Assembly: GCF_036965045.1 (NCBI RefSeq)
Contig: NZ_JBALOV010000025.1
Location: 62,001-126,000, forward strand
Length of the DNA stretch: 64,000 nucleotides
Origin: Ferdinandcohnia sp036965045
Lineage (GTDB): Bacteria > Bacillota > Bacilli > Bacillales > Bacillaceae_L
Reading direction: 5' to 3'
Shown: positions 16,682-25,000 of the stretch, piece by piece
Position numbering within the stretch: the stretch's first letter is position 1
Layout: every line of letters starts with the position of its first letter
Position numbers and translations under genes: made by a program
The notes under the pieces: generated by a model
What the model saw: the letters and a program-made list of their open reading frames with translations, nothing else
Databases searched by the model: none
Told to the model about the DNA's origin: nothing

Positions 16682-16734
16682 TTATAATAATTATAAAAAA
16701 GTATTGATTTTTTATTTGTAGATGTTATTATAAT
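16682..16734 (+). promoter_or_regulatory. PerR box and promoter of katA
   Basis: TTATAATAATTATAA at 16682-16696 is an exact match to the PerR-box consensus TTATAATNATTATAA. It lies just upstream of TTGATT (16704-16709) and a TATTAT/TATAAT -10 region (16726-16734). PerR:Fe or Mn binding here would repress katA until peroxide oxidises PerR. The rest of the 16421-16681 gap shows no gene. Confidence 0.9.
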
Positions 16735-16770
16735 AAATGTATTCAAAAATACTACCAAGAGGTGATCTAA

Positions 16771-18231
16771 TTGACGAACAATAAACTTACGACAAGTTGG
16801 GGAGCTCCAGTTGGAGATAACCAAAACTCAATCACAGCTGGTTCAAGAGGACCTGTATTAATCCAGGACGTGCACCTCCTAGAAAAATTAGCACATTTTA
16901 ATAGAGAACGTATTCCTGAACGTGTTGTTCACGCGAAAGGTAGCGGAGCGCACGGTTATTTTGAAGTCACAAATGATGTATCAAAATATACAAAAGCAAA
17001 ACTATTTAATGGAGTTGGCAATCGTACACCTCTATTCATCCGTTTCTCAACGGTTGCTGGGGAAAGTGGATCTGCTGATACATTACGTGATCCACGCGGC
17101 TTTTCGGTTAAATTTTATACAGAGGAAGGTAACTATGACATCGTTGGAAACAATACACCGATTTTCTTTATCCGCGATGCGATTAAGTTCCCTGATTTCA
17201 TCCATACACAAAAGCGTCATCCACAAACACACTTAAAAAATCCAACAGCTGTATGGGATTTCTGGGCACATTCACCTGAATCCTTGCACCAAGTAACTTG
17301 GTTAATGGGGGACCGTGGGATTCCTGCAACATGGCGTCACATGCATGGATACGGAAGCCATACATTTAAGTGGACAAATACTGATGGCGAAGGCGTTTGG
17401 ATTAAATACCACTTCCGTACAGAGCAAGGTGTGAAGTGCTTAACGAATGAGGTTGCAACAAAACTTGCTGGGGAAAATCCAGATTATCATACGGAAGATC
17501 TTTTCAATGCTATTGAAAAAGGAGACTTCCCTGAATGGAAGCTTTACGTGCAAATCATGCCATTGGAGGATGCGAATACATACCGTTTCGATCCATTTGA
17601 TGTCACGAAAGTATGGTCTCAAAAGGACTATCCGCTCATTGAAGTGGGCCGCATGGTCTTAAACCGCAATCCTGAAAACTATTTTGCAGAAGTTGAACAA
17701 GCGACATTCTCACCTGGAACATTGGTGCCTGGCGTTGATGTTTCACCAGACAAAATGCTTCAAGGTCGTCTGTTTGCATATCATGATGCACATCGTTACC
17801 GCGTTGGGGCAAACCACCAATCGTTACCAATCAACCGAGCAAGAGTTGATGTAAACAACTATCAACGTGATGGTCAAATGCGTTTTGACGGCAATGGTGG
17901 TAGTTCTGTATATTACGAGCCTAATAGCTTTAGCGGTCCAAAAGAAGTAGCAGAAGCGAAGCAGCATGCATTCCCAGTAGAAGGAATTGCCGATAGTGTA
18001 GCCTACGATCAAGACGATCACTACACACAAGCTGGAGACCTTTATCGCTTAATGAGCGAGGAAGAACGCACTCGTCTTGTTGAGACAATTGTGGCATCCA
18101 TGAAGCCAGTCGAATTAGAAGAAATCAAGCTTCGTCAAATCAGCCACTTCTACAAGGCAGACCCTGAATACGGAACACGTATCGCTGAAGGCCTTGGACT
18201 AGAAGTACCTGGTGAAGTTTTAGCATTTTAA
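16771..18231 (+). CDS. katA: Vegetative catalase KatA
   Basis: A 486-residue haem catalase nearly identical in many stretches to B. subtilis KatA (for example SNNKLTTSWGAPVGDNQN-like N-terminus, DRGIPATWRHMHGYGSHTFKW). Catalytic His54 lies in RVVHAKGSGAHGYFE, the distal Asn is in IVGNNTPIFFIRDA, and the proximal Tyr is in LFAYHDAHRYRVGANH. It detoxifies hydrogen peroxide in the cytoplasm. The TTG start at 16771 has AGAGGTGAT before it. An exact PerR box in the promoter region shows peroxide-inducible control. It has its own terminator and is therefore monocistronic. Confidence 0.96.
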   Translation: MTNNKLTTSWGAPVGDNQNSITAGSRGPVLIQDVHLLEKLAHFNRERIPERVVHAKGSGAHGYFEVTNDVSKYTKAKLFNGVGNRTPLFIRFSTVAGESGSADTLRDPRGFSVKFYTEEGNYDIVGNNTPIFFIRDAIKFPDFIHTQKRHPQTHLKNPTAVWDFWAHSPESLHQVTWLMGDRGIPATWRHMHGYGSHTFKWTNTDGEGVWIKYHFRTEQGVKCLTNEVATKLAGENPDYHTEDLFNAIEKGDFPEWKLYVQIMPLEDANTYRFDPFDVTKVWSQKDYPLIEVGRMVLNRNPENYFAEVEQATFSPGTLVPGVDVSPDKMLQGRLFAYHDAHRYRVGANHQSLPINRARVDVNNYQRDGQMRFDGNGGSSVYYEPNSFSGPKEVAEAKQHAFPVEGIADSVAYDQDDHYTQAGDLYRLMSEEERTRLVETIVASMKPVELEEIKLRQISHFYKADPEYGTRIAEGLGLEVPGEVLAF

Positions 18232-18261
18232 GTTTCATTAATTTTATTCTCACATATAATT

Positions 18262-18292
18262 AGGTATCCGCCAATCGGATACCTATTCTTTT
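18262..18292 (+). terminator. Terminator after katA
   Basis: AGGTATCCG (18262-18270) and CGGATACCT (18276-18284) form a nine-base stem with a five-base loop, followed by ATTCTTTT. Confidence 0.88.
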
Positions 18293-18318
18293 AAATTTGA
18301 ATAGAAGGTGAAGTTTAG

Positions 18319-18432
18319 ATGCCAAAGCAAATTTGTCCAATATGTAAAACCGAAATTAAAATACTCAAGCACAGCACAAGCTGCAAATGTGGGATGAAAA
18401 TGAAGAAAACAAAAACCTCTCTTGCGGGATAG
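18319..18432 (+). CDS. Zinc-ribbon-like microprotein (37 residues)
   Basis: A short frame from ATG 18319 to TAG 18432 is preceded by AAGGTGA at eight bases. The 37-residue product has CPIC near the N-terminus (residues 6-9) and CKC in the middle (residues 22-24), followed by a lysine-rich tail (MKMKKTKTSLAG). Two Cys pairs spaced like this suggest a tiny zinc-binding knuckle. It lies between the katA terminator and the ftsX terminator, so it would be its own transcript or a katA readthrough product. I do not recognise a named family; expression is not demonstrated. Confidence 0.6.
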   Translation: MPKQICPICKTEIKILKHSTSCKCGMKMKKTKTSLAG

Positions 18433-18496
18433 GCCAGGGCTTGTCCTTACCGAATTTCACAGGTACTTAAAACTCCCCCTATTTATGTCTACACGT

Positions 18497-18530
18497 AAAA
18501 AAGCACACCCATGTAGGTGTGCTTTTTCTT
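18497..18530. terminator. Bidirectional terminator after ftsX
   Basis: AAGCACACC (18501-18509) pairs with GGTGTGCTT (18516-18524), flanked by A and T runs on both sides. It lies right against the ftsX stop codon and also faces the small plus-strand gene. Confidence 0.88.
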
Positions 18531-19422
18531 ATACTTTCAAGAACTTTCGAACAGACATTAAACTTCCCCATACTCCGATAAATGCACCAATTAGCAGCAA
18601 TAACGCTGTTACTTGGAATGCAAATGGATTAAACGGCAGGAGTTCTAGGAATGTTCCACTCAACTGTGGTTGAATCAAGTCATATAGGAAATTATAGAAT
18701 CCAAGAATAATCCCAATTGGAATAAGTGAACCAAGAATCCCCAAGAACAAGCCCTCTAGGAAAAATGGCCAGCGAATAAACGCATTCGTTGCTCCAACTA
18801 GCTTCATAATCTCGATTTCTCTTTGTCTCGCAAATATTGTAATTTTAATTGTATTTGAAATTAGGAACATAGCGGTGAAAAGAAGGCCAATGATAAGCCC
18901 GATTCCAATATTACGGGAAACACCGACGGAGCTGAAAATCTTTTCAACCTTTCCTTTTCCGTAATTTACGTTGTGGACATAGTCCATTTTTTCAACTTGC
19001 TCTGCGACCTTCATAATGTCCTGAGGTTTCTTCGTTTCCACAACAAACACATCATGAAGAGGATTACTTTGCTCATATAACGCAAACACTTTTCCATCCT
19101 CACCAAAGCTGTCGATCATTTTATTAAGCTCTTCATCCTTCGAGGAGAATGTCACTTCGGCAACTTCAGGTATTTTGACTATTTCTGTTTTCAAGGCATT
19201 CTGTTGTTCCTTCGTTGACGTTAAGTCCATGTGTACACTGATACGAACGTCTCTTTCAAGAGAAGTCGCCATGCTGTTTAAGTTCATCATGATGACTAAA
19301 AATACACCTACAAGGAGTAGAGTTACGGTCACAGCGCTGACAGATGCAAATGTCATCCAGCCATTTCGCCCAAGGTTTTTTGAACTTTCTCGAAAATGAC
19401 GGCGGAGTGTATTAAGCTTCAT
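18529..19422 (-). CDS. ftsX: Cell-division ABC transporter permease FtsX
   Basis: A 297-residue membrane protein with a cytoplasmic N-terminus, a first membrane helix (about residues 22-44, following NGWMTFASVSAVTVTLLL), an extracellular domain of roughly 120 residues, and three C-terminal helices. With FtsE it transmits ATP hydrolysis to cell-wall hydrolases (CwlO in B. subtilis) and affects sporulation onset. The ATG at 19422 has AAGGGGTG upstream and overlaps ftsE by 11 bases, so the pair is translationally coupled. The frame also allows a GTG at 19434, which is less likely. Confidence 0.93.
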   Translation of the reverse strand: MKLNTLRRHFRESSKNLGRNGWMTFASVSAVTVTLLLVGVFLVIMMNLNSMATSLERDVRISVHMDLTSTKEQQNALKTEIVKIPEVAEVTFSSKDEELNKMIDSFGEDGKVFALYEQSNPLHDVFVVETKKPQDIMKVAEQVEKMDYVHNVNYGKGKVEKIFSSVGVSRNIGIGLIIGLLFTAMFLISNTIKITIFARQREIEIMKLVGATNAFIRWPFFLEGLFLGILGSLIPIGIILGFYNFLYDLIQPQLSGTFLELLPFNPFAFQVTALLLLIGAFIGVWGSLMSVRKFLKV

Positions 19423-20098
19423 AGCCGTAGTCACCCCTTACTTCATCGCGCGCAATTTTTCCACTTTCAATGGCGATTACACGCTTTTTAACGGTATTCA
19501 CAATTTCACGGTTGTGCGTAGCCATGATAATGGTCGTGCCGCGGAAATTAATTTCTTCAAATATATTCATGATTTCCCATGACGTTTCAGGGTCAAGGTT
19601 ACCCGTAGGCTCGTCCGCAATAAGAGCACCTGGAGAGTTTACGATTGAGCGTGCAATTGACACACGCTGCTGCTCCCCACCGGATAGCTCATCTGGTAAG
19701 AATCGTGCTTTATGCTTGAGTCGAACAAGGTCGAGCACGTCCATTACACGCTTCTTAATATTCTTCGGGTTTTCCTCGATTACCTCAAGTGCGAATGCTA
19801 CATTTTCGTATACAGTTAGACGCGGTAATAATTTGAAGTCCTGGAACACGACTCCGATATTTCTTCGTAAAATAGGAACCTTTTTTTCCTTTAATTTTGC
19901 AAGATCAATTCCGTTTATGATGATTGAACCCTTTGTTGGCTTCTCTTCGCGGTACATCATCTTAATAAAAGTCGACTTTCCCGCTCCACTTGGGCCAACG
20001 ACATACACGAATTCACCTTGTTCGATTTTTACATTTATTCCATTAACGGCCATAACGCCGTTTGGATACTTTTTATAAACATCCTTCATTTCTATCAT
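19412..20098 (-). CDS. ftsE: Cell-division ABC transporter ATP-binding protein FtsE
   Basis: A 228-residue ATPase with Walker A (GPSGAGKST), Q-loop (VVFQDFKLLPRLTVYENVAF, the typical FtsE form), signature LSGGEQQR, Walker B (LIADEPTGNLDP) and the switch His (MATHNREIVNT). It is the cytoplasmic partner of FtsX. The ATG at 20098 is preceded by ATAGGTGA. The operon is ftsE-ftsX with overlapping ends. Confidence 0.95.
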   Translation of the reverse strand: MIEMKDVYKKYPNGVMAVNGINVKIEQGEFVYVVGPSGAGKSTFIKMMYREEKPTKGSIIINGIDLAKLKEKKVPILRRNIGVVFQDFKLLPRLTVYENVAFALEVIEENPKNIKKRVMDVLDLVRLKHKARFLPDELSGGEQQRVSIARSIVNSPGALIADEPTGNLDPETSWEIMNIFEEINFRGTTIIMATHNREIVNTVKKRVIAIESGKIARDEVRGDYGYEA

Positions 20099-20130
20099 TA
20101 CGAATCACCTATCATCGTTTTTTTATCCAA

Positions 20131-20516
20131 TCCCACCGGCTTTAAGGCTCCCACCGGATTAGTGGGAGTTTAGTAATCTATCAAATGAAAATAGAAGCGC
20201 CCATGCCCTTTTAGACATACTTGCGCCCCTAGACTATGCAACTAGAAATTATAAGATAAAATGAACTAGATTTCATTACTTTTTTCATTATAACATCATT
20301 ATTCGTCAAAAAACGACTAAAAATATTACATTTTTATTTCATGGCAGTTAAGGTTGCGATGGGGACAGGGTTCTCGTGATGGTGTGTAAATAATGGAATT
20401 GGGGGAGGTGGTTGGTTCTGAATTTGGTAGTACCTGTGGATTGGAGGTCCATAGACTCCAGAATATACGACCTTACTTGATGAGATTTAAAGAAGAATAT
20501 CAGCCCATATTAAAAA
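20131..20516. other. Intergenic region between cccB and ftsE with a short palindrome
   Basis: No gene is seen in the 20099-20554 gap. CTCCCAC (20148-20154) pairs with GTGGGAG (20162-20168), and TCCCACCGG occurs twice just before it. A GC-shifted stretch at 20355-20470 with GGGGACAGGG resembles degenerate dispersed palindromic elements, without an open frame. The ftsE promoter should lie here. Confidence 0.4.
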
Positions 20517-20537
20517 CCTTCCGGTTCATCCGGAAGG
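20511..20537 (-). terminator. Terminator after cccB
   Basis: CCTTCCGG (20517-20524) pairs with CCGGAAGG (20530-20537) around a five-base loop and is followed by TTTTTA on the minus strand. Confidence 0.88.
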
Positions 20538-20554
20538 CCGACATACTTATTACA

Positions 20555-20896
20555 TTATTTTTTCTCTGCTAACCATGCAGCAACTGCGTCTTTTTCTTCA
20601 CCTTTAATGATTCCACCAGGCATTGAGCCTTGGCCATTTTCGATGATTCCCGCAATTTCGTCTTGGCTGTACTTAGATCCAACTTTAGAAAGGTCAGGTC
20701 CAGCTCCGCCAGCTAAATCTTGTCCGTGACATGACGCACAGTTTTGTTGTGCGATTTCTTCAGCATTTACGGCAGTAGCTCCACCGTTATCGCCTGCTGG
20801 CTCATTTGCTGCATTGTCGTCGTCCCCACCGCCACATGCTGCCAGAGCGAATACAAGCGTAGTTCCTAAAAGAAATCCAAATAGCTTACGTTTCAC
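20555..20896 (-). CDS. cccB: Cytochrome c-551 lipoprotein CccB
   Basis: A 113-residue membrane-anchored c-type cytochrome. It has a lipoprotein signal peptide ending LAACGG (Cys around 21), a low-complexity D/N/G linker, the haem-binding CASCH motif, and an axial Met in GSMPGG. B. subtilis CccB has the same design and passes electrons outside the membrane. The GTG at 20896 has GGGGG before it. The position between yvjA and ftsE fits the B. subtilis order. Confidence 0.92.
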   Translation of the reverse strand: MKRKLFGFLLGTTLVFALAACGGGDDDNAANEPAGDNGGATAVNAEEIAQQNCASCHGQDLAGGAGPDLSKVGSKYSQDEIAGIIENGQGSMPGGIIKGEEKDAVAAWLAEKK

Positions 20897-20951
20897 AGAA
20901 TTTACCCCCTGTAATAAATTTTTCCATTATACAACTTTTATTATACCCCTT

Positions 20952-21818
20952 TTACGCTCTTTTAAAACCCTCTCCTAATACCTCTGCAGCGTCCATAACG
21001 ACGACAAATGCAGATGTATCAATACTTTGAACCACTTGTTTCAATTTTGTGAACTCTTTCTGATCGACCACACACATGAGCATCGGGCGCTCATTATCAG
21101 TGTAGCCCCCATATCCAGAGAGCTTAGTTACCCCTCTATCAAGTTTGTCAAAAATCTCCTGTCTCACTTCATCTTGATGGTTGGTAATAATGAGAGCCAT
21201 TTTTGAATTACCTAGACCTACCTGTACCAAATCAATTGTTTTGCTTGTCACGAAAAGGCCAATCAGTGCATAGAGCCCACTCTCAATATCGAACACGATT
21301 GCAGCTGCAATAACAATCAAACCATCGATAAAAGCGACACATTTTCCAAGGGAGATTCCTGAAAACTTATGAACAATTTGAGCGGCAAGGTCTGTCCCAC
21401 CTGTTGACGCATTTCCTCGGAATGTGATGCCTAATCCCAAACCGACTCCTATACCGCCGAATAATGCACCTAGCAATGGGTCAAGTGTTGCGGGTTCCAG
21501 ATTTCTTGAAAGGTAAACAACAAATGGCAGAAAAAGAGTGCCAATTAACGTCCGGGCACCATAGACCTTTCCAAGAAAAATGACTCCTGCAATGAATAAA
21601 GGGATATTAAAAGCCCATTGAACATAGGCCGCTTCCCATCCGAAAAGGGAGTTCAGGATCGTACTAATCCCACTTACACCGCCGGATGCTACCTTGTTTG
21701 GCAACAAAAACATATTAAAAGAAAGAGCCACAGTGGCCGAACCAAGTAGTATGTATATGTATTCCTTTACCTGTTGAAGGATTGGATGTACCTCGTGCTG
21801 ACGCTTTCTCTGATTCAT
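20952..21818 (-). CDS. yvjA: YitT-family membrane protein (UPF0750/DUF2179), YvjA
   Basis: A 288-residue protein with five to six membrane segments in the first 200 residues and a C-terminal cytoplasmic DUF2179 domain (GLGNSKMALIITNHQDEVRQ onward, with LSGYGGYTDNERPMLMCVV). Motifs such as FRGNASTGGTDLAAQIV are typical of the family. The function is unknown; some members may be transporters. The start at 21818 (MNQRKRQHEV) has TGGAGG upstream, so the longer frame from 21842 is rejected. The neighbourhood (cccB, ftsEX) matches B. subtilis yvjA. Confidence 0.88.
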   Translation of the reverse strand: MNQRKRQHEVHPILQQVKEYIYILLGSATVALSFNMFLLPNKVASGGVSGISTILNSLFGWEAAYVQWAFNIPLFIAGVIFLGKVYGARTLIGTLFLPFVVYLSRNLEPATLDPLLGALFGGIGVGLGLGITFRGNASTGGTDLAAQIVHKFSGISLGKCVAFIDGLIVIAAAIVFDIESGLYALIGLFVTSKTIDLVQVGLGNSKMALIITNHQDEVRQEIFDKLDRGVTKLSGYGGYTDNERPMLMCVVDQKEFTKLKQVVQSIDTSAFVVVMDAAEVLGEGFKRA

Positions 21819-21970
21819 GAAAATACCTCCATATAAGATCATGGCACTTTAAAGCCTATGGCAGTATATCACGGCTTCAAAAGTAAGTAAACGCCAGCAA
21901 AATAACGTGGTAAAGCGACAAAATATACATCTACAGGAATAGTTTGTAACGATAGATGAATAATTATTAC

Positions 21971-22016
21971 AAAAGGAGTTTGCAAGCGAAAAAAGAGGCA
22001 TCTCGGACTCCTTTTT
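21971..22016 (-). terminator. Probable terminator after the lamin-tail/phosphoesterase gene
   Basis: AAAAGGAGT (21971-21979) pairs with ACTCCTTTT (22007-22015) around a 27-base loop. The minus-strand side ends CTCCTTTT, and a T6 run lies inside the loop. The long loop makes this less certain. Confidence 0.5.
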
Positions 22017-22025
22017 CATACTGTC

Positions 22026-25000
22026 CTATTTACGAAATGTCCAAATATCTGAAACGGTTCTGCCTGTGTATTTGTCCTCAACTATTGCGTACCATGAGTA
22101 AGTTCGGCCTTTTTCTAGCCCTTTCCAAACAGTCTCAGCAATTTTTCCACTTTTCGCTTTGTCAGTTCCGATGACATGATCGGTGTAGACATTTACCGAG
22201 AAATAATCAGTTGCGACTCGTTTTGTAACTGGTGCTAAATCCATTTCAATCACAAATTCATCTTTTTCAGGATAAGCATCTGTGTTGTAAAAATTGTAAT
22301 CGTCCAGATAAGGTGAGTACGTATTTACCACAATGCGGTTGTTATCTTGATCAAAATGCAGCAGTCTCATGTAGCCTTGACCACCCTCAGGTCCTGCCTG
22401 ATAATCAGCAAGCATTTGAGTCACAGTACGGTCAGGTGTACCATCCCCGTCATCATCAATCTGATCTGCCAGCGTTTGTGCCTCATGGTAATGACCACTC
22501 AACACCATAAATACATTTTTATTCGGAACAACAATTTCGTTAAAAAGCTTGTCACCAAGTGGGTGCCTCGTGCCTGTCGCAAGCAAGTATTCGTGGAAGT
22601 TTAAAATTGCTTTGCGATCTGGATGAGCGGCAAGTACATCATTTACCCACTGAATGCCCTCGTCCGTCACAGCCCAGCCAAGGTACACCATAATATAATC
22701 ATTGCCACCGGCTGAAATTAAATCATAATGACCACGATTGTTTAGGTAAGAACCCCCATAATACGGCTTATTTTTAAATCGTTCTTCCCCAAAATACTTA
22801 TAGAACTGAGAATAATCATTGCTCACCTGGTCCACATCATGGTTTCCGGCGAGAACTCCGTATGGAATGTTGTTATCATCAAGGGTCCTCATCGCTTTAT
22901 CTGCGTTCTTCCATTGATACTCCTGGTTTGATTTATTCACTAAATCACCTGTATGGAACACATATTTAATCTTGAGCTTCTCCTTCATTTCGGCAATCCA
23001 CTGTGTTTGTCGGTCAAAAATATACGGATAGCTCTCTGAGTAAAATTGTGTATCTGACATCCAGACAAAAGTATAGTCATATTCATCTGGCGAGCTTGGA
23101 ATTTCATCTTGGATAATTACATTTATTTTTGACTGACGTACAAAGTCGCCCACCCCTACATCTCCGGCTAGTTCAAAATCCTCTTTACCCGCTACCTTAT
23201 AATCAATTAATGTCCATTTTTCCGTACTGTGGTTCCAGGCGTACATCGAAACCTTTCTGCCTTCAAGGGAATTTCCTTTCCATAACAGCTCAACTCGGTC
23301 TTTGTCATCAAGCGACGCATCCACTGTGACTTCAAAGCGATGATAAGGGAATTGTGTATCCGAGTCAGATACCAAATACTTGCCATCTGCTTTTGAAACA
23401 AGGGAATTATCCTCTGACGTAAACGCAGTTTCCCCTTCAGGGATCATTTCTTGTGGCGGCTCAAAGTCACCTGCATTTTTAAAGCCTTTCACACTTGAGT
23501 TCACATCGTATTGATGCGCCTCATAAAATGTGACATCTAACTGATCCTTCGTTGGATCCTTCACCTTAACCTGTAAAACTGGGTCGCCATCTACTTGAGC
23601 ATTTATTTTAGGTGAGACAAGCTCAGGCATCATTGGATTTTCATCGGCAACTTCAAAATGAAAAACTTCTTCTTTTTGGTTTCCTACTTTGTCATTTGCA
23701 ATAACCTTGAGCTCATGTTTACCAGCCTCAAGCTTTGAAGACGCTGTCTCAAAAGGAACTTGAATTTCCTTACCATCTAAAGTAACTAATACTTCTCCAA
23801 CCCCAGAAAGCTTATCCTTCACATCAACATCAATCGTAAAAGCGCCCTTGTATGCTTTCTTTTTCAGATTCGTTTTAATATCAGGTGCTGTGTTATCGAC
23901 TAACACCTCTGCGCTGATTTCTTCATCTGTATCCTGAACGAGGACCTTGTGTTTCTTGTCTTTAATAGCGGTCGTATCCCATTTATAGGTTAGGGAGTGT
24001 GCTTCCTTTTCGGTAATCGTAAACGTAAAATCAACGAATGGATTGTTATCGTTCATTTTCAAAACACGAGCTGGGTCGCTGTAGTTTGGGTCCTTGATTA
24101 CCGTTCCATCGGCAAGTACTAAGCGGACATTTCGTAAATCATAGTCATCTCGATTTTCTGCGGACCCAAGATCAAATGGTGATGCTTTGTTACCAGAACG
24201 AACGGTTATCGTTGTGTCGCCTACTGGAAGTCGCTCAGGCTCAATTGGAATGCTGAATGTTTTCCACTGTGTAAGCCAATCTTGATCCATGACGTATAGA
24301 ACTTCTTCGCCCATCGTGACGGCGTTTTGGAAATACGTATTGAGGCCATTTACCTCAAACGCAAAATAGGCCGTATGTTCAAGGGACGGATAAATCCCTT
24401 CCGTTATCTCTTTACCATCGATCAATAGCTTCATTTTATCTGAAGAATCAACTGCAGAAGTAGCCTTGATGATTTTTTCCCCTCGTATCATTTCGCCATT
24501 ATTTAGATTGAGTCGCAGGCTTGAGTCGTCAAGATCATTTGTAATGGTGACGCGATAGCTCTCACTTTTCACTTCATTCTTCCCATCAGATACGACGAAG
24601 TAATAATCCACATACTTATGTCCGATTAAATCAGGTGAATAGACCGTGTGATGATAAAGAAGATCATCGTAATTCTCTTGTAAAATCGCTTCGCTATATT
24701 TATCCTGCTGGTCAATTTTATAGAACAAACGGACAGATTTAACATCCTTGTCGTCAGTTACGTTTGCCACAATATTGATATTGTCCTTCTGGTTCACCTC
24801 GGTCGTTTTCGTTAGGTTTTCAATCGTTGGTGGGACCGTATCTTCTTCCATTTGAACAGGCTGACTTGGAACTTGGAAGCCTTCAACTCGACCTGGAGTC
24901 GCATCCAATATACCCACTTTTTTTGAAATCGTGGATTTATCGGTTGGATAGAGATAGACAATTCCTTTATTAGCAAAGGTGTCATCGACGTTTGGCTCAT

